A stretch of DNA of 13,641 nucleotides. Source: Cyclostephanos tholiformis. Its lineage: Eukaryota; Bacillariophyta; Thalassiosirophyceae; Thalassiosirales; Thalassiosiraceae. Location of the stretch: positions 1 to 13,641 of the forward strand of contig JALLPB010001825.1 of assembly GCA_036939975.1 (NCBI GenBank), in the 5' to 3' direction. Below, piece by piece: positions 1-9,002 of this stretch (position 1 is its first letter; the number at the start of each line of letters is the position of its first letter). The notes under the pieces are model-generated. The model was not told the DNA's origin and made no database searches. It saw only the letters and a program-made list of their open reading frames with translations. The translations under genes were made by a program, and so were the position numbers.

Positions 1-132
1 AAATGTTCGCGACTGTTCCTGGGTAAACCGTATCGGCCTAACAAAATCACAGCCTTAGCACATAACCCGAACATAAATACATATAAATGTACCTTTGTCT
101 ACTTATTCCCAACTATGTACATGCTCTAATAT
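1..132. other. Downstream flank of the F-box/SPRY gene
   Basis: AT-rich sequence between the window edge and the stop codon of the minus-strand F-box/SPRY gene. It would hold the 3' untranslated region and end of that transcript. Read on the minus strand it contains weak AATATT and AATAAG hexamers shortly after the stop, but no canonical AATAAA, so no polyadenylation site is called. No coding sequence is visible. Confidence 0.5.
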
Positions 133-3132
133 TCATTTCGACCAACACTTTCTATCGGTAGCGGAGGCGAATTCTCTCAAATCGAACGTAAATGGCCTCT
201 CCCCGAAATTCACTGATATCGGACACTCGGTGTCCACTCCGACCGTGGGATAAAGTCCGCGGTCAATGATCTCACTGCTCAATTCACCGCCGCCAACATC
301 ATCGCACCCGTCGCCGAAAGCGTAACCAAGAAACATCCCATTTTTCACGAAAAATATCCGACGCGACGAGTACTCCAGCCCGCATCCTACTGTATCCCCC
401 GGCCCGTAGGATGGGCCGTACCTGCGCAGCATGTCCCCCCTTCCGTGATACAGCCCACCGTCGTCGCCGTGGTACCCGAACGACTCCCTGTCCCAACCCG
501 GCATTTTGTCGGCGGGGGAGAAGTATCGAGTGGAAAGGCCGATCCCGACACACTCGTGTCGATGCCCACGTCCTAGTTCTTGTTGTTCCTGATGTCGCTG
601 TCGCCACACGTCGATTTCGCCGAGTTGCGCCCGACCGTGTTGCTGCTCCTCGCGTCGCTCCTGCCATTCGCGTCGCCGTCTCTCGAGTCGCTCCCGCTCG
701 TGTGCCTGTTGCTCGCGCTCACTTCTATGATGCATCTCGTGCAGCCGTTGGTCGTGCTCCTGGAAGGCGCCGTGATTTAACGACTCCGCCATTCTCCCTC
801 CCGCGCCCAGGAGCAAGCGATCCCATTCCAACGTGTTCATCATCGGTATCAACTCCAGAGGGAACGGATACATGGGCATCATCATCATGGGCATCCACAA
901 GGGGGCCTGATTGAGGGTTCGACGACGACCGTCTTGTCGCTGCCGATGCCGTCGGTTGTCGGCGTTCACCATCATTCGATGGTTGTATCCTAAGGGTTCA
1001 ACGCCATCGACGGCGAATCGCTCGGGAGCAGCGTTTGTGGACGAGTGAATCTTGACGATTGTCACCTCGAAGTACGCGACCAACCTGGGCGTTACGTCGA
1101 CGACCAATCCGCGATTCGACGTCCCCCCCGTCGCAAATATTTCCCTACTCGCATTATCGAGAATGACCGTCGGGATGACGAACGGTCGCGGATGATGGTC
1201 GACGACGTTGTCATCGTCGTCATTGTCGTGGTCGCAATCGCCGTCTCGGCAGATCAACGACGCTCGCTTCAGACCGCCGCGAAGCGACTCGAGCCTGCCG
1301 ATGATGCCACGCTTGCATTTAGAAATGATGAGTCGTCCGGGAGAGGATGGCGGATTATCGTCGACATAGTTGTCGTCGTGCATCCTCCCGTCGTCGTAGT
1401 CGCCCGCCGGCTCGTCGCTCGCGTGGTCGTCGCCCCTCCTCCCGACGAGGAGGAGGCTGGAGAGGAAGCCGGACATGCGACGACGACGACAACGTCGACG
1501 ATGATCCCCCCGCGACGACGACGCCAGCGTCGATAATGACGATGTCGCCACCACCACCCGACGACAGTCGGGCGGGAAGGGATGGTCAGACCGGACGCAC
1601 CTCTCGCCCGTTCCGACTCGATCGCCCACGAAACGTATCACCGGTAGCGGCATCGTCCCGCCATCGTCGTCGACCCCCACCGCCTCCTCGACGACGATAT
1701 TCCCGCCCTCTATTCTTCTCGTCGTGACCGTCGTGACGTACGATCGAAACAGCTCGATGCGACTTCTCGATGATGAAGACGCCCGCATCATGAATCGTGA
1801 ACGTCGTCGATCGTTCCGTCCCGGTCGCGGTCCACGACGTCGTCGACGCCGCCGATCGCGACGATGATCGTCGTCGACGCCCCCCAGGATCATCATCATG
1901 AAAAGCGTCTCCTCTTCGTCCATCTCAACGTAATCGTCGTCGTCGTCGTCGTCAATCACCTCGTAGTCCCGCTCCCATTCTTCCTCGTCCGACGTCGTCG
2001 TGCTGCCACCGTAATCGTTGATGATCATCAGCGTGCGAGGATCGATGCGCTGTGGGTAACGCGGGGGCATGAGTCCGGCGAGCAACGGGAGGTTGACGTC
2101 GATGTAGTCTTCATCTTCGCGTCTAGGCCCGGTCGATACCGCGGGAATCGGTAGGTGATGATCGTCGACGAGGGTGACGCGGACCCGTCGCATATTCCCC
2201 CCCTCCCCCCCCCGTCCCCCTCCTACGTCGTCGTCACCGCCGCCCCCGCCGGCGGCTGCTGCATCTCCTCCTCGATTACGCGCATCGGCATCATCGTCGT
2301 CGACGATCGCGAAGACGCCGGGGAAGACGTCTGCCATCCTCTTCAGCCATAGGTCGACGTACGCGCAGCGCGATGTCGTTAACGCGCATCGCAATTCGCG
2401 ATTGACGCTCGATAGTGTCCGCGCGTCGGCGATGGATAGGTACGATGACATTCGCACGACGGTCTCGATGGGGAGGGACGTCAGCGTGGTCGAAAACGTT
2501 GGCGTCAACGACGGCGACGACGACGACGACGACGAGGAGGACGAGGACGAGGAGGACGTGGAGGGAAAGGGGGGGGAGGGAGACGCGAGTCGCGGCGCAG
2601 GAGTAGGAGGCAGCAGACGCGGCTGGTCGATGGAGAAGAAATGATACGACTCGTCCTCCTCGTCGTTGTCGTTGCGATGATGCTGCCAGTGATGACGCAT
2701 CCGCGAGGGTGCCGGGAAGAAAGGTGGGCGATTGTGACGTGAGGACGGGTCGTCTTCGTCGTCGTCGTCATCGTCATCGTCGTCGTCGTCGTCGTCGACT
2801 TGATTGTCATTATGATCGAAGGCCGCGGCGAGGAGGCGGCGGGGGGAGGAAGAGGGGGAGGAGGAAGATGGAGATACTATCTCCGGCGTCGTTTTCTCCT
2901 CCCTTCCCGGCGGCACCGGACGTCGCGTATCCTGATCCTGCCATGCCCCCCCCCGCCCAAACTTCTCGGGATATAATACCGATGCCCCCAATGTCGGGGT
3001 CGGGGTCGTGGTCGGGGTCAGGTATGTAAGTATCGACGACGACGACGACGACGACGTCGGTGCACCTGCACCATCTCCTCCGATCTTGACCCTCACTCTC
3101 GGGGCGAGTGTAGTAGACGCGTCCGACATCAT
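133..3132 (-). CDS. F-box and SPRY domain protein with long low-complexity regions
   Basis: A single open frame of 999 residues. An F-box-like stretch lies at about residues 218-262 (LTSLPIETVVRMSSYL, then a second helix with SSVNRELRCAL). The C-terminus, about 860-986, is a SPRY domain of the RanBP9-like kind: PGWDRESFGYHGDDG, GDTVGCGLEY, IFFVKNGMFLGYAF, LYPTVG and NFGERPFTFDL are its usual landmarks. The first SPRY strands (VAYFEVTIVKI) appear near 687-697, so the domain is split by about 160 residues containing a Met/Pro-rich patch and an Arg/Glu/Gln-rich coiled coil (about 790-855). The N-terminus has poly-Ser (about 192-207), poly-Asp (113-125) and Arg-rich runs. F-box proteins usually join SCF ubiquitin ligases through Skp1, and SPRY domains bind protein partners, so a substrate-adaptor role is inferred. 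The start is the first of two adjacent ATGs; no intron is needed. Confidence 0.85.
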   Translation of the reverse strand: MMSDASTTLAPRVRVKIGGDGAGAPTSSSSSSSILTYLTPTTTPTPTLGASVLYPEKFGRGGAWQDQDTRRPVPPGREEKTTPEIVSPSSSSPSSSPRRLLAAAFDHNDNQVDDDDDDDDDDDDDEDDPSSRHNRPPFFPAPSRMRHHWQHHRNDNDEEDESYHFFSIDQPRLLPPTPAPRLASPSPPFPSTSSSSSSSSSSSSSSPSLTPTFSTTLTSLPIETVVRMSSYLSIADARTLSSVNRELRCALTTSRCAYVDLWLKRMADVFPGVFAIVDDDDADARNRGGDAAAAGGGGGDDDVGGGRGGEGGNMRRVRVTLVDDHHLPIPAVSTGPRREDEDYIDVNLPLLAGLMPPRYPQRIDPRTLMIINDYGGSTTTSDEEEWERDYEVIDDDDDDDYVEMDEEETLFMMMILGGVDDDHRRDRRRRRRRGPRPGRNDRRRSRFMMRASSSSRSRIELFRSYVTTVTTRRIEGGNIVVEEAVGVDDDGGTMPLPVIRFVGDRVGTGERCVRSDHPFPPDCRRVVVATSSLSTLASSSRGDHRRRCRRRRMSGFLSSLLLVGRRGDDHASDEPAGDYDDGRMHDDNYVDDNPPSSPGRLIISKCKRGIIGRLESLRGGLKRASLICRDGDCDHDNDDDDNVVDHHPRPFVIPTVILDNASREIFATGGTSNRGLVVDVTPRLVAYFEVTIVKIHSSTNAAPERFAVDGVEPLGYNHRMMVNADNRRHRQRQDGRRRTLNQAPLWMPMMMMPMYPFPLELIPMMNTLEWDRLLLGAGGRMAESLNHGAFQEHDQRLHEMHHRSEREQQAHERERLERRRREWQERREEQQHGRAQLGEIDVWRQRHQEQQELGRGHRHECVGIGLSTRYFSPADKMPGWDRESFGYHGDDGGLYHGRGDMLRRYGPSYGPGDTVGCGLEYSSRRIFFVKNGMFLGYAFGDGCDDVGGGELSSEIIDRGLYPTVGVDTECPISVNFGERPFTFDLREFASATDRKCWSK
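2508..2558. repeat. GAC/GTC triplet microsatellite inside the F-box gene (poly-Ser frame)
   Basis: A run of GAC triplets with GAG interruptions on the plus strand. On the coding minus strand it reads as TCG and TCC codons and gives the poly-Ser stretch just before the F-box. It is in frame, so length changes in whole triplets would only lengthen or shorten the serine run. Confidence 0.8.
2751..2799. repeat. GTC/GAC triplet microsatellite inside the F-box gene (poly-Asp frame)
   Basis: Repeated GTC with ATC variants on the plus strand, read on the coding strand as GAC and GAT codons for the poly-Asp run near residues 113-125. It is the same triplet as the neighbouring poly-Ser tract, read in another frame. 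Confidence 0.8.
3034..3057. repeat. GAC triplet microsatellite near the N-terminus of the F-box gene
   Basis: A nearly perfect run of CGA/GAC triplets on the plus strand, encoding a short serine run (TCG codons) about 25-33 residues after the start codon. Confidence 0.75.
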
Positions 3133-3683
3133 CCGAATTCGGTGTTCGGGGTAATTTCTCGATTCTCCCTTCGAGGGGAAATGGGATGGAAGATGGGATG
3201 CCCCGCCCGCCGTTGGAAGGATGAATGTGTGTTATTATCTGACCTCAAAACAATGAACTTGAGGGAGGAGGACGTGATGGTTCAGAGCCCCACGCGAGCA
3301 CAGTGTATGATACTCATGTGTCTCTATTAGAAGATAACTGAGAAATGAAAAAGACAAAACATCTGGTGCTTGGCAAAAGTCGGAACATGACTTGACACAC
3401 TCCATCTGCTCGCTCACCTCACAAGACCGACAAATCCTTCTGGCGAATTAAACGTATTCTACAGTACCGTTTTAATGGATCTGAGTATTGTACCGTTTTG
3501 ACAAAATTGTTTTTTAGTTTTTTTTATTAGGCTGCCGTAATTCGTTTTTTTGGTTTTTGTGAGCGATGTTCCAGATCTGGACTCGCCAAAAGCTCGGTCC
3601 AGATTCTCCTTTTTGGATTTGTTGTGCTGTAAATAAAAATCGAACTTTTCATTGTTTTTCTATTTTGTAAAGATTCCACTTAT
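3133..3683. other. Spacer between the F-box gene and the Harbinger-like remnant
   Basis: About 550 bases with no gene I can support. The first part should hold the promoter and 5' leader of the minus-strand F-box gene; no clear TATA box is seen. Composition changes from GC-rich to AT-rich near 3330-3430. Visible details are two copies of GTACCGTTTT near 3461 and 3491, poly-T runs at 3509-3528, and a 12-base palindrome TCCAGATCTGGA at 3570-3581 followed by a half copy near 3600. The left end of the Harbinger-like element should lie here, but I could not find an inverted-repeat partner for it. Confidence 0.5.
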
Positions 3684-4662
3684 GTGGAAAGAGGGATGTA
3701 TCCATCACAGATAACGGAGAGATGGAAACACCGACACACTCACTCTACTCTCGTAAACACCATCATGGTCAATACGTTGACCCGCCGGCAGAGATGGAAC
3801 CTTAAAGTTCTTATGGCACTTGTTGCCATTGCAGTGTACCACAACAGCCTTCGTGTCTGGACCTACCTGCTCTGGGATGCATTGGTCCCCCCTTCTCTCT
3901 CTCCTTGGCGTAAATTATATGACGAGGGAGATGAGTCATCATTCCTTCACGTCACTGGATTGACTCGAGAGGCTTTTGAATGCCTTCTCATCGTTGTTAT
4001 TTCTCCCGGTCACAGATTTTGCAAACAACGCAGGGGGAGGCAATGGTCGCTACCGCCAGATGGGATGTTGGGGCTGTTGCTGTGTTATTTGGGTAGCCAG
4101 ATGACGATTCTGTTGCTTTGTTTGATTTTTGGTATTACCCTCTCATCCTGCTCTCATATTCTCAAAAGAATTCTTCACATGACTGTGAAGCGGTTGCGCA
4201 ATCATCCACTCGCAAGGATAGAGTTCCCAAACAAGGAAAAAATGCGGTTGTTCATGGATATGATAAGTCTCCACGAACCATCCATTTCCAACACCGTCGG
4301 CTTCATGGATGGATTAGGACTGGCAATGGAGATGACTTGCGAACAAATTGAACAGAATGCATATTACTGTGGTTACGATTGCAACACGATGGTGAACAAC
4401 ATATTAGTATTTGGTCCCAATGGAAAAATATTTTTTTGCACTATTAATTATCCGGGGAGCTAGTTGGATGGTACCCTAACCACACGTTTTTTCATGCACA
4501 TTTTGGAGAGGATAGGTGATAATAAAATCTGTGTGGATCAGGGCTTCCCGTGTAGTGGTGACACAATGGGAATTCTAGTTGGTTTGATCCCTGAGAGGAG
4601 TGCACGGCAATTGCATTCAGCAGTGAGGGACAATTTGATCCGTCTGTCAAATGTTTACACGT
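3684..4662 (+). pseudogene. PIF/Harbinger-like DDE transposase, 5' part, broken
   Basis: The frame from 3684 reads to a TAG at 4461-4463 and stays open in the same frame to the hAT insertion. The residues fit a DDE_Tnp_4 (PIF/Harbinger-like) nuclease: an N-terminal WTYLLWDALVPPSLSPWRKLY and TGLTREAFECLL region, the first catalytic Asp in GFMDGLGLAME, then YYCGYDCNTMVNNILVFGPNG, INYPGS and the second Asp in ICVDQGFPCSGD. The TAG sits after PGS where this family usually has Trp, so TGG to TAG is the simple explanation. The frame runs on through NVYT and then meets the hAT inverted repeat. The third acidic residue, expected just before a WG motif, falls at the break. The start is uncertain; the ATG at 3684 and the one before VNTLTRRQRW are both possible. 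Not functional as it stands. Confidence 0.8.
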
Positions 4663-4681
4663 CCAGAGATAGAAAAAAGTT
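4663..4681 (+). repeat. Left terminal inverted repeat of the hAT element
   Basis: CCAGAGATAGAAAAAAGTT; its exact reverse complement ends the element at 9207. It interrupts the Harbinger-like reading frame directly after NVYT. Confidence 0.92.
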
Positions 4682-4721
4682 GAACTCAGGAGTTAGAGTT
4701 AGATGAGATGAAAAATCGACA

Positions 4722-4866
4722 GAGTTAGTGAAGTTCAAGTTAGCCACTTTTCAAAAAATCAAGAGTTAGTAAAGTTCAAGTTAGTCGCTTTTCAAAAAAT
4801 CAAGAGTTGGCAAAGTTCAAGTTAGCAATTTTTTTCAAAAATGAAAGTTAGCAGAGTTAGAGTTAG
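4722..4866 (+). repeat. Left subterminal repeat array of the hAT element
   Basis: Three tandem units of 41, 41 and 42 bases (from 4722, 4763 and 4804), each of the form GAGTTAG, then AAGTTCAAGTTAG, then a T-run, CAAAAA and ATCAA. A run of AGTTAG hexamers follows to about 4915. Such short subterminal repeats are where hAT transposases are known to bind; that role is inferred here. Confidence 0.8.
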
Positions 4867-4929
4867 CTTAGTGCCCATAATGCTAAAGTTAGAGTTAGAG
4901 TTAATGAATCTTGACTGTTTTAGTTGCTT

Positions 4930-4951
4930 TTTATTCACTCTGCTTTTTATT
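4930..4951 (-). promoter_or_regulatory. Two polyadenylation signals for the hAT transposase
   Basis: On the minus strand two AATAAA hexamers (4930-4935 and 4946-4951) lie about 50-70 bases past the transposase stop. They belong to a 16-base direct repeat, GAGTGAATAAAAAGCA. Position and sequence fit 3' end formation of the transposase messenger; use is not proven. Confidence 0.65.
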
Positions 4952-5817
4952 CACTCCTAAGTATTCTTCTTAATTGCTACCATCTAAACACATAGCTACC
5001 TAATCAATAAATGTAACCCCCCCTGCAGCTTTTTTGTTCTCATCCTCCCTGTCCCTCCCTGTCTCTTCATTCAAAAGATCCTCCATATTCAACTCAGATG
5101 GAGCATCCTTTCCTTGCTGCTCCGCATCAAGGATGCGCTCTAGATTCCAGCACTTTAACGCCTCCTCTGTGTTCTCCTTCTTCCAGCTTCCCCTTTTGCC
5201 TCGCTCAATATATTGTTGTGCCACCCAATCATTGTCAATGTAAACATTCTGGATTATTGATGCCAACATTGCCACACGTTCGTATGTGTGCACACCCAGC
5301 CTAGAACGTCTGGGTGACGAGGTGTAGCCGGAAAGACCAAAGAATCGCTCACATCCTACCTCAACTACTCGGCGAGCCACCTCATGCTGAGCTATGATCC
5401 ACAAGGTAGGGAAGTACTTCTCGTGGTCTTCAAAAAATTTAAGCACATCCATTCTACCTTTCTCATTGATGTAGTCTCCCAAATTTTTGCCAGATGGAAG
5501 GTCTTTTCCATTCTCCTCCACTGGCCCAACAATGATCTCCTGCATATTGCCATTGTGCCCAATACCAGAAAGAATCTCTGAGTTTACCCTTGCCCATTTA
5601 GGCCTGTACTTGTTGCGTTTGAATGATTCAAAAGTATTAAATTCCTCTTCCGCCCTGTTATAGTTAGAGTTTGTCTTTTCAACATGATACCCATCATCGC
5701 TACCACTGTCATTACTATTTTCGTCATCACTATCCGCACAAAGTGTTGGGTGCTTGGCATCGAGATAATCTTGCATTGCATGGATGAGGGCTGAGTCATT
5801 GTAAGAAGGACAAAGTT

Positions 5818-5888
5818 CTTTTAGAATGATATTGCAGTAGTAGCACAATAGTGCTGATGCTGACATGCAAAGAAAGCATTATACTTAC
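5818..5888 (-). other. Intron 3 of the hAT transposase (71 bases)
   Basis: Donor GTAAGTATAA after AAG TCA G, acceptor ATTCTAAAAG before AACTTTG. The phase 1 join gives Glu: YLRAKS-ELCPSYND. Two nearer AG sites, giving introns of 29 and 35 bases, are also in phase but unusually short. Confidence 0.65.
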
Positions 5889-6927
5889 CTGACTTAGCCC
5901 GAAGGTACTGTGTTTTAGTAAGTAGACCTGCCTCAACGATTCTCTTCTCTAGACCAAACAGAGGATTCAACAGAACAGAGAAGGTCAATTCAGGCTTCAA
6001 TCTGCTTTCGTTCAAGCCAAGACGTTGACTAAGGTCATCTACATAGAGTGATCGATATTTTGCAATGGATGGGTGCATTGTTTCAACCCTCACATAATTG
6101 CTTTCATCCACCTCAGGATCTAACAGCGCTCCTTCCTTCTTTACTAAAATAGTCTTATTCCCATGCCTGCGAAGATCTACAGTACGATCCATGTGAAATA
6201 TGTCTGCAACAATTGCAAAAGTATCACTCATGGTCTGCTTCAAGGTAATTCGAATTGTGAAGAGTACATAGCTCCATGTGAATTTCTTGTCCTGGAGAAA
6301 TAGGCAGAAGTACTTTGCTGGTGCAGCAGCCCCTTCAAATTGTCATAGAATCATTTTGTCCTCTTGAGTGTAGGTAAGGCGACTGAGATCATTAGACTCA
6401 CGCTCGGATTCCTTCACCATGCTAAAGTCATCACCAGTAGGTGCCAACAAGCTGTTATTTGCTTCACATAGGTCCCCCATGATTTGATTTGCTCTTATTG
6501 TCTCGTCAATACAACCATTCCAGCGAGTCTCGCCAGCAGGGTCAGGAGCAAGCAGTGGCTTACGACCTCTCCTCCATTGAATATCAGAGTATAGCTTCAT
6601 ACGCTTGGGGGATCGACTGATTTGAACCTGAATTTCATGACTCTTCCTTAATATTGCGCCCAGTTCCTCATTGGGCATATCAGCAAACTTCATTGTCCCA
6701 GATGCAAATCCCCCTGAGCGCTCATTCTGGTGAGAGTAGCAGATGTTAAACTCAACACTTGTCTGTCGACCATCACTGTGGGAGACCACTTCATACTCTT
6801 GAATTGAGCCAATGGCATTGCTACCACCATCAGCCGATAGCTGGGCCCAGTCCTCGTGTAGTATTCCTGATTGGTCACAGCTAACTTGCATCCACTTGGT
6901 CACATTGACAATTGTTTTTGCATCATC

Positions 6928-7015
6928 CTATTAGATATGACAATGTAATAAAGAAGAGTGTCAGATCAGTATGCAACCACAAGCCAATGCCATAAAGGTG
7001 GTTGCAAGTACTCAC
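6928..7015 (-). other. Intron 2 of the hAT transposase (88 bases)
   Basis: Donor GTGAGTACTT after NFELF, acceptor TCTAATAG before GATGATGC. The phase 0 join reads NFELF-DDAKTIVNVTKW. Without removal the frame stops at 6923. Confidence 0.78.
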
Positions 7016-7478
7016 AAACAGCTCAAAATTCATTGGATACTCAAGACTGGCCAGAGTTGGTGCAGTGCAACAGTTAGCAAAGATGTCATCCTGAAGTATA
7101 CTTTTTGTCTTCCTGCTCATAAAGAGTGCCTGCCCATTTTCCATGTCATACTTTTCAGCAATCATGTCTACAACAAAGCAACCAAATTGCTGCTTGCGAT
7201 GAGAATCTGTCCAGAAGTCTATTGTCCCAGACAGAAATCCACTTAATAGCTCCAGACGGCGCTCTGCCATGATCAAACCTAACTCAAGCTTGGCATAGTC
7301 AATCATGCATTCAATTATACAGATACGCTCTAGTCGATAGGGTGGGCAGTGCATAGGATTCAGTTGCATTAGATAACTCCTAACAAAGACATTGTCAAAC
7401 ACAGAAAGAGGGAGCTTTCCACCAACAGCTGCTTTGACCCCTGCAACACGCAGGACCATATCAATATTCTTTGGTAGA

Positions 7479-7567
7479 CTTTGAGTTGCAATATAGATGT
7501 TGATTCATGAGTAATGTTTTCATTGGACTATCGAGCAACAATCCTTATACAACAAACATATACTCAC
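7479..7567 (-). other. Intron 1 of the hAT transposase (89 bases)
   Basis: Donor GTGAGTATAT after GGA TA, acceptor CTCAAAG before T CTA CCA. The phase 2 join gives Tyr and the frame NGYLPKNIDMVLRV. Reading through would hit TAG at once. Confidence 0.75.
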
Positions 7568-8398
7568 TATCCATTGGTGCCACCCCCTGCTACCAATGGT
7601 TTCTTGTCATGCTTCAGGATCAATTCAATACGCTCCCAACCTAGACACTTCTGACCAATAATTGCTCTGGCAGCTTTGAAAAGCTTGTCAGGAACAAAGA
7701 CATCCTTGCCTAACACTCTGTGCCAGATGAATTCGTAGTCTGAGTGTCGATGCTTCCATTGCTGTTTGTAGGAAGTTTCACCCATATTCGGTCCCTTTGA
7801 AATAATATGGGGCTGCAACTCTCCAATGGACACAAACTCGCCAAATAGGATTATAGCAGGCTTGACTTTATTTTGAATCATTAACAGAAGATCAGAAAAG
7901 TCTTGAACTTCAGATGTCTTCTTTGCTTCCTCTGCCTTGCGATCTTCCTCCTTCTTATCATTCAGCTTCTTGTTAACGTGCCCAAGACGGATGTTGTAGA
8001 GCTCATGGTGTTCCTTTAAATGCTTTATTTGATAGCTGTCAATGGTTTCTTCATTTTTATCATGCAGGGGGAAGTCTTGAAAAGCATCAGAGTCAGTGGA
8101 ACTACACCGCTCATCATATTGGATCACTAATGTTTTGTGATCCTTGTTAACAGAATGGACAGAATACTGGAAAAGATAATCTTCTTGACCAAAGGGAACT
8201 CGGCCACTAGAATATAAGACTTTTGCAGGAATTAAGAGTCGCTTTCCAATGTGTGCCTTATTGAGTCCTTTAAGAACTTCATCTCCATTGGAGAACAATG
8301 TTGACTGCTGGAGTTGCTTCTTCTTCTTTGATCCAACACATCCAGACGTTTCTTTTGAAGCCCTCTTGTTGTTGTTGGACATTTTAAGGAACGACGAT

Positions 8399-8863
8399 GG
8401 CTGTAGGAGGCAATCCGGACCCCAGACGTCCAATTAAAGTGGGTCAGCGTCGTGAGTTAGATACATGGGATAAACATTGAGCTTTTGCCCATCATCAGAC
8501 GACAAGAACTCACCTCAGGGCGTCACTTTGCACGATGGAATAATGCTGCTCCCCCTCCCTCAAAAATTCGATTTGATCTAATGCACTTCAATCGACGGCT
8601 GTAGGAGGCAATCCGGACCCCAGACGTCCAATCAAAGTGGGTCAGCGTCGTGAGATAGATACATGGGATAAACATTGAGCTTTTGCCCGTCATCAGACGA
8701 CAAGAACTCACCTCAGGGCGTCACTTTGCACGATGGAATAATGCAGCCCGTCATCAGACGACAAGAACTCACCTCAGGGTGTCACTTTGCACGATGGAAT
8801 AATGCTGCTCCCCATCCCTCAAAAATTCGATTTGATCTAATGCACTTCAATTGATGGCTGTAG
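8399..8863 (-). repeat. 198-base tandem duplication upstream of the hAT transposase, with a nested 61-base duplication
   Basis: The block beginning GGCTGTAGGAGG at 8399 starts again at 8597 (period 198). The second copy holds an internal 61-base tandem duplication (8686-8746 and 8747-8807), and a third copy begins at 8856 but diverges after GGCTGTAG. Each full unit, read on the minus strand, contains a good acceptor (TTGCCTCCTACAG), about 85 bases, and a good donor (GAGGTGAGT). The block lies just before the transposase ATG, so a leader intron (8401-8513, 113 bases) with a duplicated noncoding exon is a plausible reading. The acceptor would lie 18 bases before the ATG. Confidence 0.8.
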
Positions 8864-9002
8864 CCTGACCTCTTGGGCAAACAAGGGGAAGGATTGGGTT
8901 GCTCTGAAAGCTGCCACATCAGAATTCTGGCGCTGGAAAAAGTTAGAGTTAAGTAAATTGGAAAAATGAAAAGTTAGAGCTAGGTAATTTTCAGAAACAC
9001 TA

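Larger units (their letters stand above)
5000..8382 (-). pseudogene. hAT transposase, four exons, one in-frame TGA
   Basis: Proposed exons 8382-7568, 7478-7016, 6927-5889 and 5817-5000. The phases agree (2, 0, 1) and the sum is 3135 bases, 1045 codons with the stop. The first catalytic Asp is in GTIDFWTDSH (about 359), the second probably in QLSADGGSNAIG (about 459), followed by ETRWNG (about 558-563) and the long helical region. The dimerisation domain is at about 899-961 (KYFPTLW, ERFFGLSGYTSSPRRSRL). Exon 1, about 270 residues, has a basic patch (SKKKKQ), an unrecognised beta-rich part (about 45-95) and a charged coiled coil (about 120-157); no BED zinc finger is seen. An acidic linker (SDDENSNDSGSDDGY) follows exon 4's start. 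Codon 621 (6345-6343) is TGA before QFEGAA, probably from an Arg CGA. At about 1044 residues it is longer than usual hAT transposases. The ATG at 8382 is preferred over an upstream in-frame ATG at 8433, which would lie in a likely leader intron. Confidence 0.82.

Noticed and set aside
411..2644. Several long open frames on the plus strand opposite the F-box gene, such as 411-914, 1045-1536 and 2174-2644
   Set aside because: They are Arg, Val and Thr/Ser runs made by reading the GAC/GTC-rich coding strand backwards. None shows a domain, while the minus-strand frame has clear F-box and SPRY motifs.
3142..3330. Small open frame of 62 codons next to the F-box start
   Set aside because: No recognisable motif and no support beyond the absence of stops; it lies in the likely promoter region of the divergent gene.
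4690..4915. TTAGAG/AGTTAG repeats as internal telomere sequence
   Set aside because: The hexamers resemble TTAGGG only loosely, are part of 41-base units, and occur at both hAT ends, so they are subterminal transposon repeats.
5838..5888. Very short alternative versions of hAT intron 3 (29 or 35 bases)
   Set aside because: They keep the frame but are much shorter than the other two introns; the 71-base version fits them better. They cannot be fully excluded.
6343..6345. In-frame TGA in the hAT transposase as selenocysteine or recoding
   Set aside because: No reason for recoding is seen in this family, and the LINE in the same window shows the same CGA to TGA type of change, so a nonsense mutation is simpler. 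No GT-AG intron is needed or visible there.
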